This document shows, one piece after another, positions 1-6,396 of a stretch of 6,433 bases of DNA. Origin of the DNA: an uncultured Collinsella sp. Lineage in GTDB: Bacteria; Actinomycetota; Coriobacteriia; Coriobacteriales; Coriobacteriaceae. The DNA lies in the NCBI GenBank assembly GCA_900551605.1, contig URWS01000088.1, positions 1 through 6,433 of the forward strand, in the 5' to 3' direction. Every line of letters begins with the position of its first letter. The stretch's first letter is position 1. Below the pieces are notes generated by a model. The model saw only the letters and a list, made by a program, of their open reading frames with translations. It had not been told where the DNA came from and searched no databases. Made by a program: the position numbers and the translations under genes.

Positions 1-36
1 TAGTCTCGTGGGCTCGGAGATGTGTATAAGAGACAG
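1..36. other. Nextera transposase adapter remnant (non-genomic)
   Basis: Positions 3-36 match the Illumina Nextera read-2 transposase adapter and end in the Tn5 mosaic-end sequence TGTGTATAAGAGACAG. Bases 1-2 (TA) would be the edge of the i7 index. Genomic sequence starts at 37. The surface-protein reading frame runs through the adapter on the minus strand, so any residues predicted beyond codon 1280 are artificial. An open frame beginning at 22 on the plus strand also starts inside the adapter (MYKRQ...), a typical false protein start caused by adapter carry-over. Confidence 0.98.
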
Positions 37-3000
37 GGTAACGACGCCGCCAACCTCGGGCTGCGCGGTGGCAATAATTTCGATCTTGTGGTCGCCATGA
101 GGCTTGGGCTTCTTGTGGTCGTCGATGATGTCTTTAATCTCCTTGAGCACCTTGGTGCCCACAGCGGCAACATCCTCGATGTTGTCGGCCATACCGATCT
201 CGATTACCGCATCGGCCGCGATGGGGTCGACGATCTCGCCCAGCCCATACATGGTAGCGAGGACGGCCGCAGCCGTAATCGCGGCGATGAGCGCGGCCTT
301 AAGCGCCGCGAGTGACTCGTCGGGGTCAGTCGCCTCGCGGAAATGCGCGGTATACTGCACATCCCCCTCGAGCACAAACGTGTAGGACGGACCATCGTCG
401 CCGGTAAAGACAACATTGCCGAGGGCATCGGTCGCGTAGTCAAACACATAGCCAGGCATTGGCACCGCCACGACCGTTACGCGCGACCCAATACCGTAAA
501 GACCGGTAGAGAGAAACTGTCCGAGCGGCTGCCCGTTCTCATCGACCCCGTCCACACTCAGCACAACGCTCGCCTGCGGAGCGCAGTAGCGCGGCGTGAT
601 CTCGATCCTAGCATCAGTCTTGTCCTCGGACACAATCGCGTCCGCCTTGTCCACCGTATAGGTAAAGTCGAGCTGATCGCTCACGGCGTACACATCATCG
701 CCCTCGCCCAGATACCAGCCCAGGAACAACGCGTTATCCGTGGCGGCGGAAAGGTCGACCGTCTCGCCGGCATTGCGATAGCAGTTTTGAGCGGTAACAC
801 TCAGATGCGCAAAGTCCTGTGACGAATCGGTCGCCTGTGCATCGTTGATATGCACCGCATAGTCCTTGAGCTTAAAGCGAGCCTCGAGGGACAGGTCCTT
901 ATCTGGCGTAAACGTGTAAACCGGCTCCTTGGAGATGTACTTGCCGGACTCGGTGTCATACCAGCCCTTAAACGTGATGTTGTCGTTGAGCATCCCCAAA
1001 GCACCGGCATCGAGCGTGACCTCGGCACCTGCATCGATCGTAATCGTGCCGGAAGCTTCGGGAAGCTCAACGCCGTCCATCAGCTTGCGTTCGCCCTTAT
1101 CGATTTTTTGGGCATAGGAGATCTGGAACGATGTCGGCGTGGGTTTCTTAAGCTGTAGCGTGCCCTTGGTCTGGGTTTCAAAATGCGAATATCCGTCGTC
1201 ATACACGAGCTTTACGGGCTGTCCGTCCATCGACTCATCGAAGACGTCACCGTCGCGGGGGGTGGCCGTAAGGTACTCGCCGAGCTCTTCCTGTATGAGG
1301 GTCTCGTAGTCCCAAATCGATACCGAATGCGGGTAATCGAGCTCGATGTCCATGCCCTCGAGCGAAATGGTCTCCCCCGTCTCATAGGTCATGTTGTTGG
1401 GGTCGCATGATATCTCAACGTTCTCGAGCACCTTGCCCACCGGGACGGGCAGGCAGCCATTGCATCTCTCCCAAACAGCCTTGGGATGTCCGTTAGCATA
1501 CTTCGGAATCATCTTGGCGGGGACCATGACGGTCATGTTGTATTTGGGGAACGTGTCGGTGTTAATGAGCACCGCATGGTTGCACCCAAAGAACACGGTC
1601 TCGAGATTGGTACTGCCAAACGCCTTTTCCGGCAACTCCTCGATTTTGGAATTATATGGCAGCGTCAGCCCGCCGCTCAAGTCGGTACCGTAGAAGCAGG
1701 TGTGGCCAAGCGTTTCGACCGTTGTGTTGCTCTCGAGCCCTGTGGTGGCAAGGTTCGAGCAGAACCTGAACGCGCAAACGCCAATCGCTGTAATGGAGGT
1801 ATTCTTGTCCAGGCCGGTATCGGTCAGAGCCTTGCAGCCTTCGTAGGCTCTGTCGGGAATCGATGTGAGGCCGACAACCTTGTCGAGCCCCGTGGCCACC
1901 AGCCCACTGTCGGCAAATGCGGCATAGCCCATCGAGCTAATGGTAGTAGTCTCGCTGATGTTCAGGCTCGTAAGCAACTTGCAGCCATAGAATGCCTCTT
2001 TCCCGATGGTACCGATGGTCATGCCGGAAAGGCTGATATCGGTGAGATCCGGGCAGTTATAGAAAGCGTGCAGTCCAATTTTAGAAATGGAGCTATTCTC
2101 AAAGCGCACTGAACGCAGATTGGTAGAGTCGGCGCAGAGCTGTGCGTCGACTTCATCAACCCCGTAATCGACAATCAAATTCGTTACCATTCGACCGTCG
2201 ACGGAGTTCTCGCGCGGGCTGTTCTCATCGATTTCTACCGTAAGATTTCCGTTTGCATCGCACGGATACAGATAGTAGTTGGGCATGAGCTTGGCATACT
2301 CGTAGGCCGCCTGCTGCAGGTTGTCCTTGCTGTACGCAACAAGGCGCGTGTAGCCATCGTCATACACCAGCTGTATGGGTTCTCCGTCCATCGACTCGTC
2401 GAAGACATCACCATCGCAGGGGGTCGCCGTAAGGTATTCGCCGAGTTCGTCCTTTATGAGCGCTTCGTAGTCGCTATCCATCGTCGAATGAGGATATTGA
2501 AACGTGACGCTCATGCCCTCGAGCGAAATGGTGTCACCCTGCTGATAGGCCATCTTGTCGGGATCACGCGAGACCTTAATCTTTTGAAGCATCTTGCCCA
2601 CGGGGACGGGCAGGCTACCATTGCAACTCTCCCAAACCTCTTTGGGGCGACCGCTTGCGTATTGCGAAACCATCTTGGCAGGGACCATGGCAGTCATGTT
2701 TTGCTTGGGGAACGTGGTGGAATTAATGAGCACCACATGGTCGCATCCAAAGTACACAGTTTCAAGCTTAGAGCCATAGAACGCACGACTCGGCAGTTCC
2801 TCGATCTTGGAATAAAGGGGCAGCGTCAGCCCGCCGCTCATATTGGTCCCGGAGAAACAGCCTTCGCGAAGCGTCTTGATCGTCGTATTGTTCTCGAGTC
2901 CTGTCGTCGCAAGGCGAGAGCAGTTTTTGAACGCATTAACGCCGATTGATGTGATAGATGTGTTCCCTCCCAGACCGGTATCGGTCAGAGCGCTGCAGCC

Positions 3001-3876
3001 ATTATAAGCGTTCTCAGGAATCGAACTGAGACCAACGACCTTGTCAAGCCCCGTAGACCGCAGCCCGCTCCAGGCAAACGCGGCATCGTCCATAGAGCCG
3101 ATGGTAGCAACGTCATTAATGTTCAGACTCGTAAGCGATCCGCACCCAGAAAACGCTTCTGTTCCGATGCCCCCAATGGTCATACCGGAAAAGCTGATAT
3201 CGGCAAGATTCGAGCAGCCAGAAAAGGCGTGTAGTCCAATTGAAGAAATAGAGCTGTTCTCAAAACGTACCGAGCGCAGATTGGAGGAGTACTCACAAAT
3301 ATATCCGGGGACCCCATCCACTCCGTAATCAACGATCAGGTTGGTCACCAATTTACCATCGACAGAGTTCTCATTCGGGTCGTTTTCATCAATCTCTACC
3401 GTAACGCTTCCGCCAGCATCACACGGATACACATAGCCGTTCGGCATAAGCTTGGCATACTCACAGACCACAGGGTCCTCGTACACGAGGGCATCGACTT
3501 CGCTGTCGTCGGACGGGGGCTCCGCCGTTGCAGGCGAGGTCTTTGCTGCATCGGAATCGGTCGCGGAGCTCGAAAGATCTTGGGCCAGGCTCGACGTGGA
3601 AGTGCTGGTATCAGAGCTGGACGATTTGTCCTGAGCGTTATTCGTTTGGTCGGAAGACGTGGATGAGCTACCCTCGTCCGAAGACGACGCGCTATAGCTC
3701 GCCTTGGCATCAGCGTCAGAGTCCGAGTCGGTCTCTTGGGCCTCGTTTTCGACAGCAAGCGCCTCGGTATCATCGGCATAGGCCGTGCTGGGCGCAAGGG
3801 GTATCGAGGTCACGACCATCGCGACCGAAAGATAGACGACCAAAAACCTATAGAGGGCAGCAGTGATCCTGTTCAT
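37..3876 (-). CDS. Large BspA-like leucine-rich-repeat surface protein, 3'-truncated by contig end
   Basis: The minus-strand frame has no stop over 1280 codons and runs off the contig, so the C-terminus and anchor are missing. I chose the ATG at 3876 because GGAAGG lies 5 nt upstream and a signal peptide follows: Arg3/Arg10, a hydrophobic core at about 11-24, and a likely cleavage after Ala-Tyr-Ala (32-34). Residues 35-130 form a Ser/Thr/Asp/Ala-rich linker. Two modules follow (139-525 and 526-912). Each has a short beta-rich lead, BspA/LRR_5-type repeats (about 199-416 and 586-803, with recurring I-x-x-I-G-x-x-A-F-x-x-C) ending in the family's VPAKM-x-x-x-Y cap, then an Ig-like domain (about 424-512 and 811-899). 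Residues 913-1180 resemble three InlB/Listeria-Bacteroides repeats (GWY at 971-973 and 1053-1055, PGYVF at 1141-1145). A hydrophobic stretch (1194-1212) and the start of a possible fourth repeat (1267-1280) follow. BspA-type proteins are usually exported and bind host matrix or other cells; that role here is inference. Ligand and anchoring mode are unknown. Confidence 0.9.
241..297 (-). other. Hydrophobic segment inside the surface protein
   Basis: Codes for residues 1194-1212, a 19-residue Ala/Leu/Ile-rich run without charges that lies between extracellular-type repeats. It could be a membrane helix or a buried amphipathic-to-hydrophobic helix in a small folded domain. The charged Lys/Asp/Glu-rich stretch that follows (about 1243-1265) and the repeat-like restart at 1267 argue against a plain C-terminal anchor. 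Confidence 0.45.
1141..2301 (-). repeat. Tandem module 2 (387 codons) of the surface protein
   Basis: Residues 526-912, the second copy of the same module, about 70% identical to module 1 by eye. Similarity fades after VYDDGY (about residue 896), so the true right boundary is approximate. Some stretches stay identical at DNA level, for example 20 bases at 1660-1679 and 2821-2840, which also lie exactly 1161 apart. Confidence 0.9.
2302..3462 (-). repeat. Tandem module 1 (387 codons) of the surface protein
   Basis: Residues 139-525, starting at EYAKLMPN. This copy aligns with the next one at a constant offset of 1161 bp with no net insertion or deletion. Anchor pairs are Glu139/Glu526, Asn199/Asn586 and Pro486/Pro873. 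The unit comprises a beta-rich lead, a run of LRR_5-like repeats, and an Ig-like domain that ends near VYDDGY. Confidence 0.92.
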
Positions 3877-3879
3877 AGG

Positions 3880-3967
3880 AACCTTCCCGCAATTCGCAAA
3901 GATACCGAGGACCCAGTGCGGGCCATCATCTCACAATACCCTGTATAAGCGACAATGCGGGAAGGTT
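3880..3967. repeat. Perfect 12-bp inverted repeat spanning the surface-gene leader
   Basis: AACCTTCCCGCA at 3880-3891 and its exact reverse complement TGCGGGAAGGTT at 3956-3967, with 64 bp between the arms. In minus-strand RNA the upstream arm can pair with the downstream arm, which contains the GGAAGG ribosome site. A perfect 12-bp match in a 127-nt gap is unlikely by chance (roughly 5 in 10,000 under equal base use). Function is inferred: translational control by ribosome-site sequestration, or the ends of a small invertible segment. Confidence 0.7.
3882..3887 (-). promoter_or_regulatory. Ribosome binding site of the surface-protein gene
   Basis: GGAAGG on the minus strand, 5 nt before the ATG at 3876. 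It supports that start, and the whole site lies inside one arm of the 12-bp inverted repeat. Confidence 0.8.
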
Positions 3968-4003
3968 GCGCAAACGGTTTATCTAAGGGCGCAGAAGGTT
4001 GGT

Positions 4004-5146
4004 CTAATCGCAGCTCAAATCGCGCAGAGCCTCAATCGCCGTGTCGACTTCCTCATCCGTGTTGAAATACCCAAACGAGAAGCGGACGATGCCCTGGCGC
4101 TCGGTCCCGAGCGCGCGATGCATGAGCGGAGCGCAATGGGCGCCGGGGCGCGTCGCAATCCCCCACCCTTGCATGAGCGCGTCCGAGATCTCGGCAGAGT
4201 CGATATCACCCACGTTGAGTGAGACGATCGCCGAGCGCGACGGCTGGTCAAAGGCACCGTAGAGCTTGATCTCCGGGATTTCGCGCACGCCAGCGAGAAA
4301 GCGATCCGCCAGTGCTCGCTCATGCGCCGCAATCGCCTCGACACCGCCTTGTGCCTCGATAAAGTCGAGGCCGGCAGAAAGTCCCGCGATGCCGTGACCG
4401 TTGAGCGTGCCCGCCTCAAGGCGCGTGGGCCACTCGAGCGGCTGCAGTGGGTCGAAGCTGTGCACGCCCGTGCCGCCCATGGCCCACGGAGCCACGTCAA
4501 TGCCCTCCGCCACGGCCAGGCCGCCGGTCCCCTGCGGACCCATGAGCCCCTTGTGGCCGGTAAAGCACACGACGTCGAGCCCCATGGCCTGCATATCGAT
4601 ATGCGCCGTACCGGCAGACTGCGAGGCATCGACGATCACGAGCGCGCCGGCCGCATGGGCCATGGCGGCCACGCGCGCGATGTCGACCGCGTTGCCGGTC
4701 ACATTGGAGGCGTGCGTCACCACCACGGCACGCGTGCCCGGCGTGACCAGCTGCTCGAGCTCGTCGTAGTCGAGCACGCCGTTCGCGTCGCAGCCCGCAT
4801 GCTCAACGGTCACGCCCTGCTCTGCCGCAAGGCGGTTAAGCGGACGCAGCACGGAGTTGTGCTCGAGCACCGTCGTGACCACACGGTCGCCGGGGCGCAC
4901 CACGCCATTGATGGCGGTGTTGAGCGCCGCGGTGGAGTTGGGCGTAAAGCACACATGGTCTGCCCTCGGGCAACCCAAAAGGCGCACGAGCTTGGCGCGG
5001 CAGCCGTGGATAGTACGCGCCGCATCGAGGGCACCCGACGTGGCGCCGCGCCCGGCATTGCCGAGCGAACACATCGCCTGCGTCACGGCATCGATGACCG
5101 TCTGCGGCTTATGCATGGTCGTCGCCGCGTTATCCAGGTAGATCAT
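4004..5146 (-). CDS. Cysteine desulfurase/selenocysteine lyase-like PLP enzyme (class V aminotransferase family)
   Basis: A 380-residue, apparently complete PLP-dependent enzyme predicted to release S or Se from cysteine or selenocysteine in the cytoplasm. It begins MIYLDNAATT, the usual short N-terminus of this desulfurase subfamily. Visible features are His96 (LEHNS), which stacks on PLP in the family; Asp173 and Gln176 (VDASQ); the Schiff-base lysine Lys199 (TGHKGL); and the mobile catalytic cysteine Cys338 in RPGAHCAPLMH, followed by the C-terminal VRFSFGYFNT signature. A GTG at 5161 could add five residues, but the ATG at 5146 is preferred: GGGAGGT lies 6 nt upstream, and ATGA overlaps the TGA of the DUF3343 gene. 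It closes the selenium operon. The overlap suggests coupled translation with the carrier-like protein. It could serve sulfur as well as selenium; sequence alone does not decide. It is not a full isc or suf locus member, since no scaffold genes adjoin it. Confidence 0.93.
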   Translation of the reverse strand: MIYLDNAATTMHKPQTVIDAVTQAMCSLGNAGRGATSGALDAARTIHGCRAKLVRLLGCPRADHVCFTPNSTAALNTAINGVVRPGDRVVTTVLEHNSVLRPLNRLAAEQGVTVEHAGCDANGVLDYDELEQLVTPGTRAVVVTHASNVTGNAVDIARVAAMAHAAGALVIVDASQSAGTAHIDMQAMGLDVVCFTGHKGLMGPQGTGGLAVAEGIDVAPWAMGGTGVHSFDPLQPLEWPTRLEAGTLNGHGIAGLSAGLDFIEAQGGVEAIAAHERALADRFLAGVREIPEIKLYGAFDQPSRSAIVSLNVGDIDSAEISDALMQGWGIATRPGAHCAPLMHRALGTERQGIVRFSFGYFNTDEEVDTAIEALRDLSCD

Positions 5147-5394
5147 CGCACGACCTCCCACATATCAATCACGGTATAGCCCTCGGTGGGAACGCCCGCC
5201 GAGGCAAGTTCGCCGCGCAGCAGCTCCTCATCGGCAGGCAACGCCTTCCACGCCAGACCGCAGCCGGCAGCGACCTCCCCGGGCACGGGAATCGTTCGCC
5301 CGGGAAGGCCGCGCTCAATGCACAGGGACTCGCAGCCCATGGCGGCCGCCGTGGTGGGAAACGTGATGACAAGCGCCGGGCGCTTCTCCCTCAT
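5143..5394 (-). CDS. DUF3343-family putative Se/S carrier protein
   Basis: A small soluble protein of 83 residues, no signal peptide or membrane segment. It matches the DUF3343 pattern as I know it: a beta strand ending in TFPTTAAAM (about 11-19), Glu22, the IPVPGEVAAGCGLAW segment with Cys45, and a short C-terminal strand. The family is found beside yedF and selD and has been proposed to carry persulfide or perselenide sulfur/selenium on the conserved Cys; this is not proven. Cys21 and Cys25 are additional thiols. The ATG at 5394 is chosen over an in-frame TTG at 5409 because GGAG (5400-5403) sits 5 nt upstream. It starts 19 nt after yedF and its stop overlaps the desulfurase start by 4 nt, which ties it to both neighbours. 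Confidence 0.87.
   Translation of the reverse strand: MREKRPALVITFPTTAAAMGCESLCIERGLPGRTIPVPGEVAAGCGLAWKALPADEELLRGELASAGVPTEGYTVIDMWEVVR
5153..5159 (-). promoter_or_regulatory. Strong ribosome binding site for the desulfurase gene
   Basis: GGGAGGT on the minus strand, 6 nt upstream of the ATG at 5146 and inside the last codons of the DUF3343 gene. It decides the start in favour of 5146 over the GTG at 5161, whose codon lies upstream of this site. Confidence 0.85.
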
Positions 5395-5399
5395 GGCAA

Positions 5400-5403
5400 C
5401 TCC
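5400..5403 (-). promoter_or_regulatory. Ribosome binding site of the DUF3343 gene
   Basis: GGAG (within TTGGAG) on the minus strand, 5 nt before the ATG at 5394. It argues against the in-frame TTG at 5409, which lies upstream of this site. Confidence 0.65.
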
Positions 5404-5413
5404 AACCAATACG

Positions 5414-6040
5414 CTACGGGCGCACGACGCGCACGGCCTGCTCCATCTTCTCCACGATCACGTACATGTTGGTGACCTCGCCCACCGCGAGCTGGTCCTT
5501 AATGCCAAAGTGGTCGAGGCAGGTACCACAGGTGAGGATCTCGACACCCTGTTCGGCCAGACCCTTCAGGTCATCGAGTACCGGAGACCCCTCGACGGTG
5601 AGCTTGGCGCCGCCGTTGTAGAACAGCATGGTCGCGGGCAGTTCCTCCTGCTGCGTCACGGCAAAGATAAACGCCTTCATGAGCTTGTGGCCCAGCTCGT
5701 CGTCGCCACGGCCCATGCAATCGGTGTAGACGGAAATGACGAGTTTGCCCTTGCCGGCGCTGGCGTCGCAAAAAGCAACACCGTCCTGCTCGGGGTCCGC
5801 AACGGCCACGGCACCGGCGGTCACGACAGTCACGTGCCACTCGGCGTCCGAGATCTTCTCGACCGAGGCCGTGCAGCCCTTCTCCTGCGCCATCTTGGAG
5901 ATGTTCTTGACGGCGGTCTCGTTATCGACCGCAGTCACGACGGCGCCCTCGCCATTAAGCTGTTTGAGTGCCTTAAGCGTCTTGACGACGGGCAGCGGGC
6001 AGGCATCGCCCATGGCATTGACTTCAATTTTGGTAGACAT
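5414..6040 (-). CDS. yedF: Selenium metabolism protein YedF (TusA/SirA-like plus DsrE-like domains)
   Basis: A complete 208-residue cytoplasmic protein. Residues 1-75 are a TusA/SirA-like sulfur-carrier domain with the hallmark CPLP motif (Cys14), the site that carries persulfide in TusA. After an Ala/Asp-rich linker (about 76-97) comes a DsrE-like domain: VISVYTDCMGRGDDELG at 101-117, FYNGG at 140-144, and CGTCLDHFGI with Cys171 and Cys174 at 171-180, ending in the TNMY segment (190-193). This two-domain layout is that of the long YedF family, which co-occurs with selD, as here; E. coli YedF has only the first domain. The role is thought to be in moving or holding reduced selenium/sulfur, without a settled mechanism. 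The start is supported by AAAGGA 6 nt upstream. Extra cysteines occur at 56, 91 and 108. It lies 57 nt after selD and 19 nt before DUF3343. Confidence 0.94.
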   Translation of the reverse strand: MSTKIEVNAMGDACPLPVVKTLKALKQLNGEGAVVTAVDNETAVKNISKMAQEKGCTASVEKISDAEWHVTVVTAGAVAVADPEQDGVAFCDASAGKGKLVISVYTDCMGRGDDELGHKLMKAFIFAVTQQEELPATMLFYNGGAKLTVEGSPVLDDLKGLAEQGVEILTCGTCLDHFGIKDQLAVGEVTNMYVIVEKMEQAVRVVRP

Positions 6041-6046
6041 AGTTTT

Positions 6047-6052
6047 TCCTTT
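6047..6052 (-). promoter_or_regulatory. Ribosome binding site of yedF
   Basis: AAAGGA on the minus strand, 6 nt before the ATG at 6040, in an AT-rich leader that follows the selD stop. I see no clear promoter or terminator in the 57-nt gap (6041-6097). Confidence 0.75.
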
Positions 6053-6097
6053 CGAATAAATCGGTTTAGAACGGTACAGAGCTCAATAAACGTGTCG

Positions 6098-6396
6098 TTA
6101 ACGGACAACGCGAACGGCAGGACCACCTGGCACCGGCACGCACACGCGACCGACGACGGCGGCGATACGTCCTTCAGCATGTAGACGGCACGCAAGCTCA
6201 TCAACATCGGCAGCAGGTGCCGCGATGAGTAGGCCACCAGACGTCTGCGGATCGTACAGCGCATCCAGCATGCCCGGCTCCAGATCCTCGTCGGCAGCCA
6301 CACGCGGGCCAAAGAAGTCCTGGTTGCGGTAGGAGCCCGCGGGGATAATGCCCAGACGCGCCATGCCGAGCACCTGATCAAAGAGCGGCACCGATC
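6098..6396 (-). CDS. selD: Selenide, water dikinase SelD, C-terminal fragment
   Basis: SelD makes selenophosphate from selenide and ATP, the selenium donor for selenocysteine and 2-selenouridine. Only the last 98 or so of the usual approximately 340 residues are present; the N-terminal catalytic Cys/Sec and ATP-binding Lys lie outside the contig. Recognition rests on the AIRS-family C-terminal segment: G-I-I-P-A-G-S-Y-R-N followed by DPQTSGGLLIA (coding about 6221-6253) and the terminal AAVVGRV strand before the TAA stop. A GTG at 6391 is an internal valine (VPLFDQVL), not a start, because the frame continues into the adapter and the protein would otherwise lack its catalytic half. It is the first visible gene of the operon. 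Whether the true gene encodes Cys or Sec at the active site cannot be seen. Confidence 0.93.

Noticed and set aside
343..822. Plus-strand frames of 100-210 codons across 343-2949
   Set aside because: All oppose the continuous surface-protein frame. The paired similar frames at 1486-2112 and 2488-2949 simply reflect the tandem modules.
3396..3797. A 133-codon minus-strand frame rich in Arg and Pro
   Set aside because: It is an off-frame reading of the Ser/Thr/Asp-rich linker codons of the surface protein; no ribosome site or motif.
3911..3926. GGCCC/GGGTCC hairpin in the surface-gene leader as a terminator or attenuator
   Set aside because: Short, bulged stem without a following U-tract; not distinguishable from chance.
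3942..3947. TATACA on the minus strand as a -10 box for the surface gene
   Set aside because: No acceptable -35 hexamer at 16-18 nt spacing; too weak to annotate as a promoter.
3940..3955. TGTATAAGCGACA resembles the Tn5 mosaic end, hinting at a chimeric join in the intergenic region
   Set aside because: It matches only about 12 of 14 bases, lacks the rest of the adapter, and sits in the gap where a gene leader is expected; chance similarity is enough.
3968..4003. Intrinsic terminator after the desulfurase gene
   Set aside because: Only a 5-bp TGCGC/GCGCA stem with a 17-nt loop and no U-run is visible.
4322..5179. A 285-codon open frame on the plus strand, rich in Arg and His
   Set aside because: It lies antisense to the desulfurase gene, and its composition is typical of a GC-rich antisense frame.
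5186..6184. A 332-codon open frame on the plus strand
   Set aside because: It is the antisense shadow of yedF, DUF3343 and the end of selD, whose proteins are recognisable on the minus strand; the translation has no family features.
6098..6391. A complete small gene starting at the GTG at 6391
   Set aside because: The sequence is the C-terminal part of SelD, and the frame stays open to the contig edge, so the GTG is an internal Val codon.
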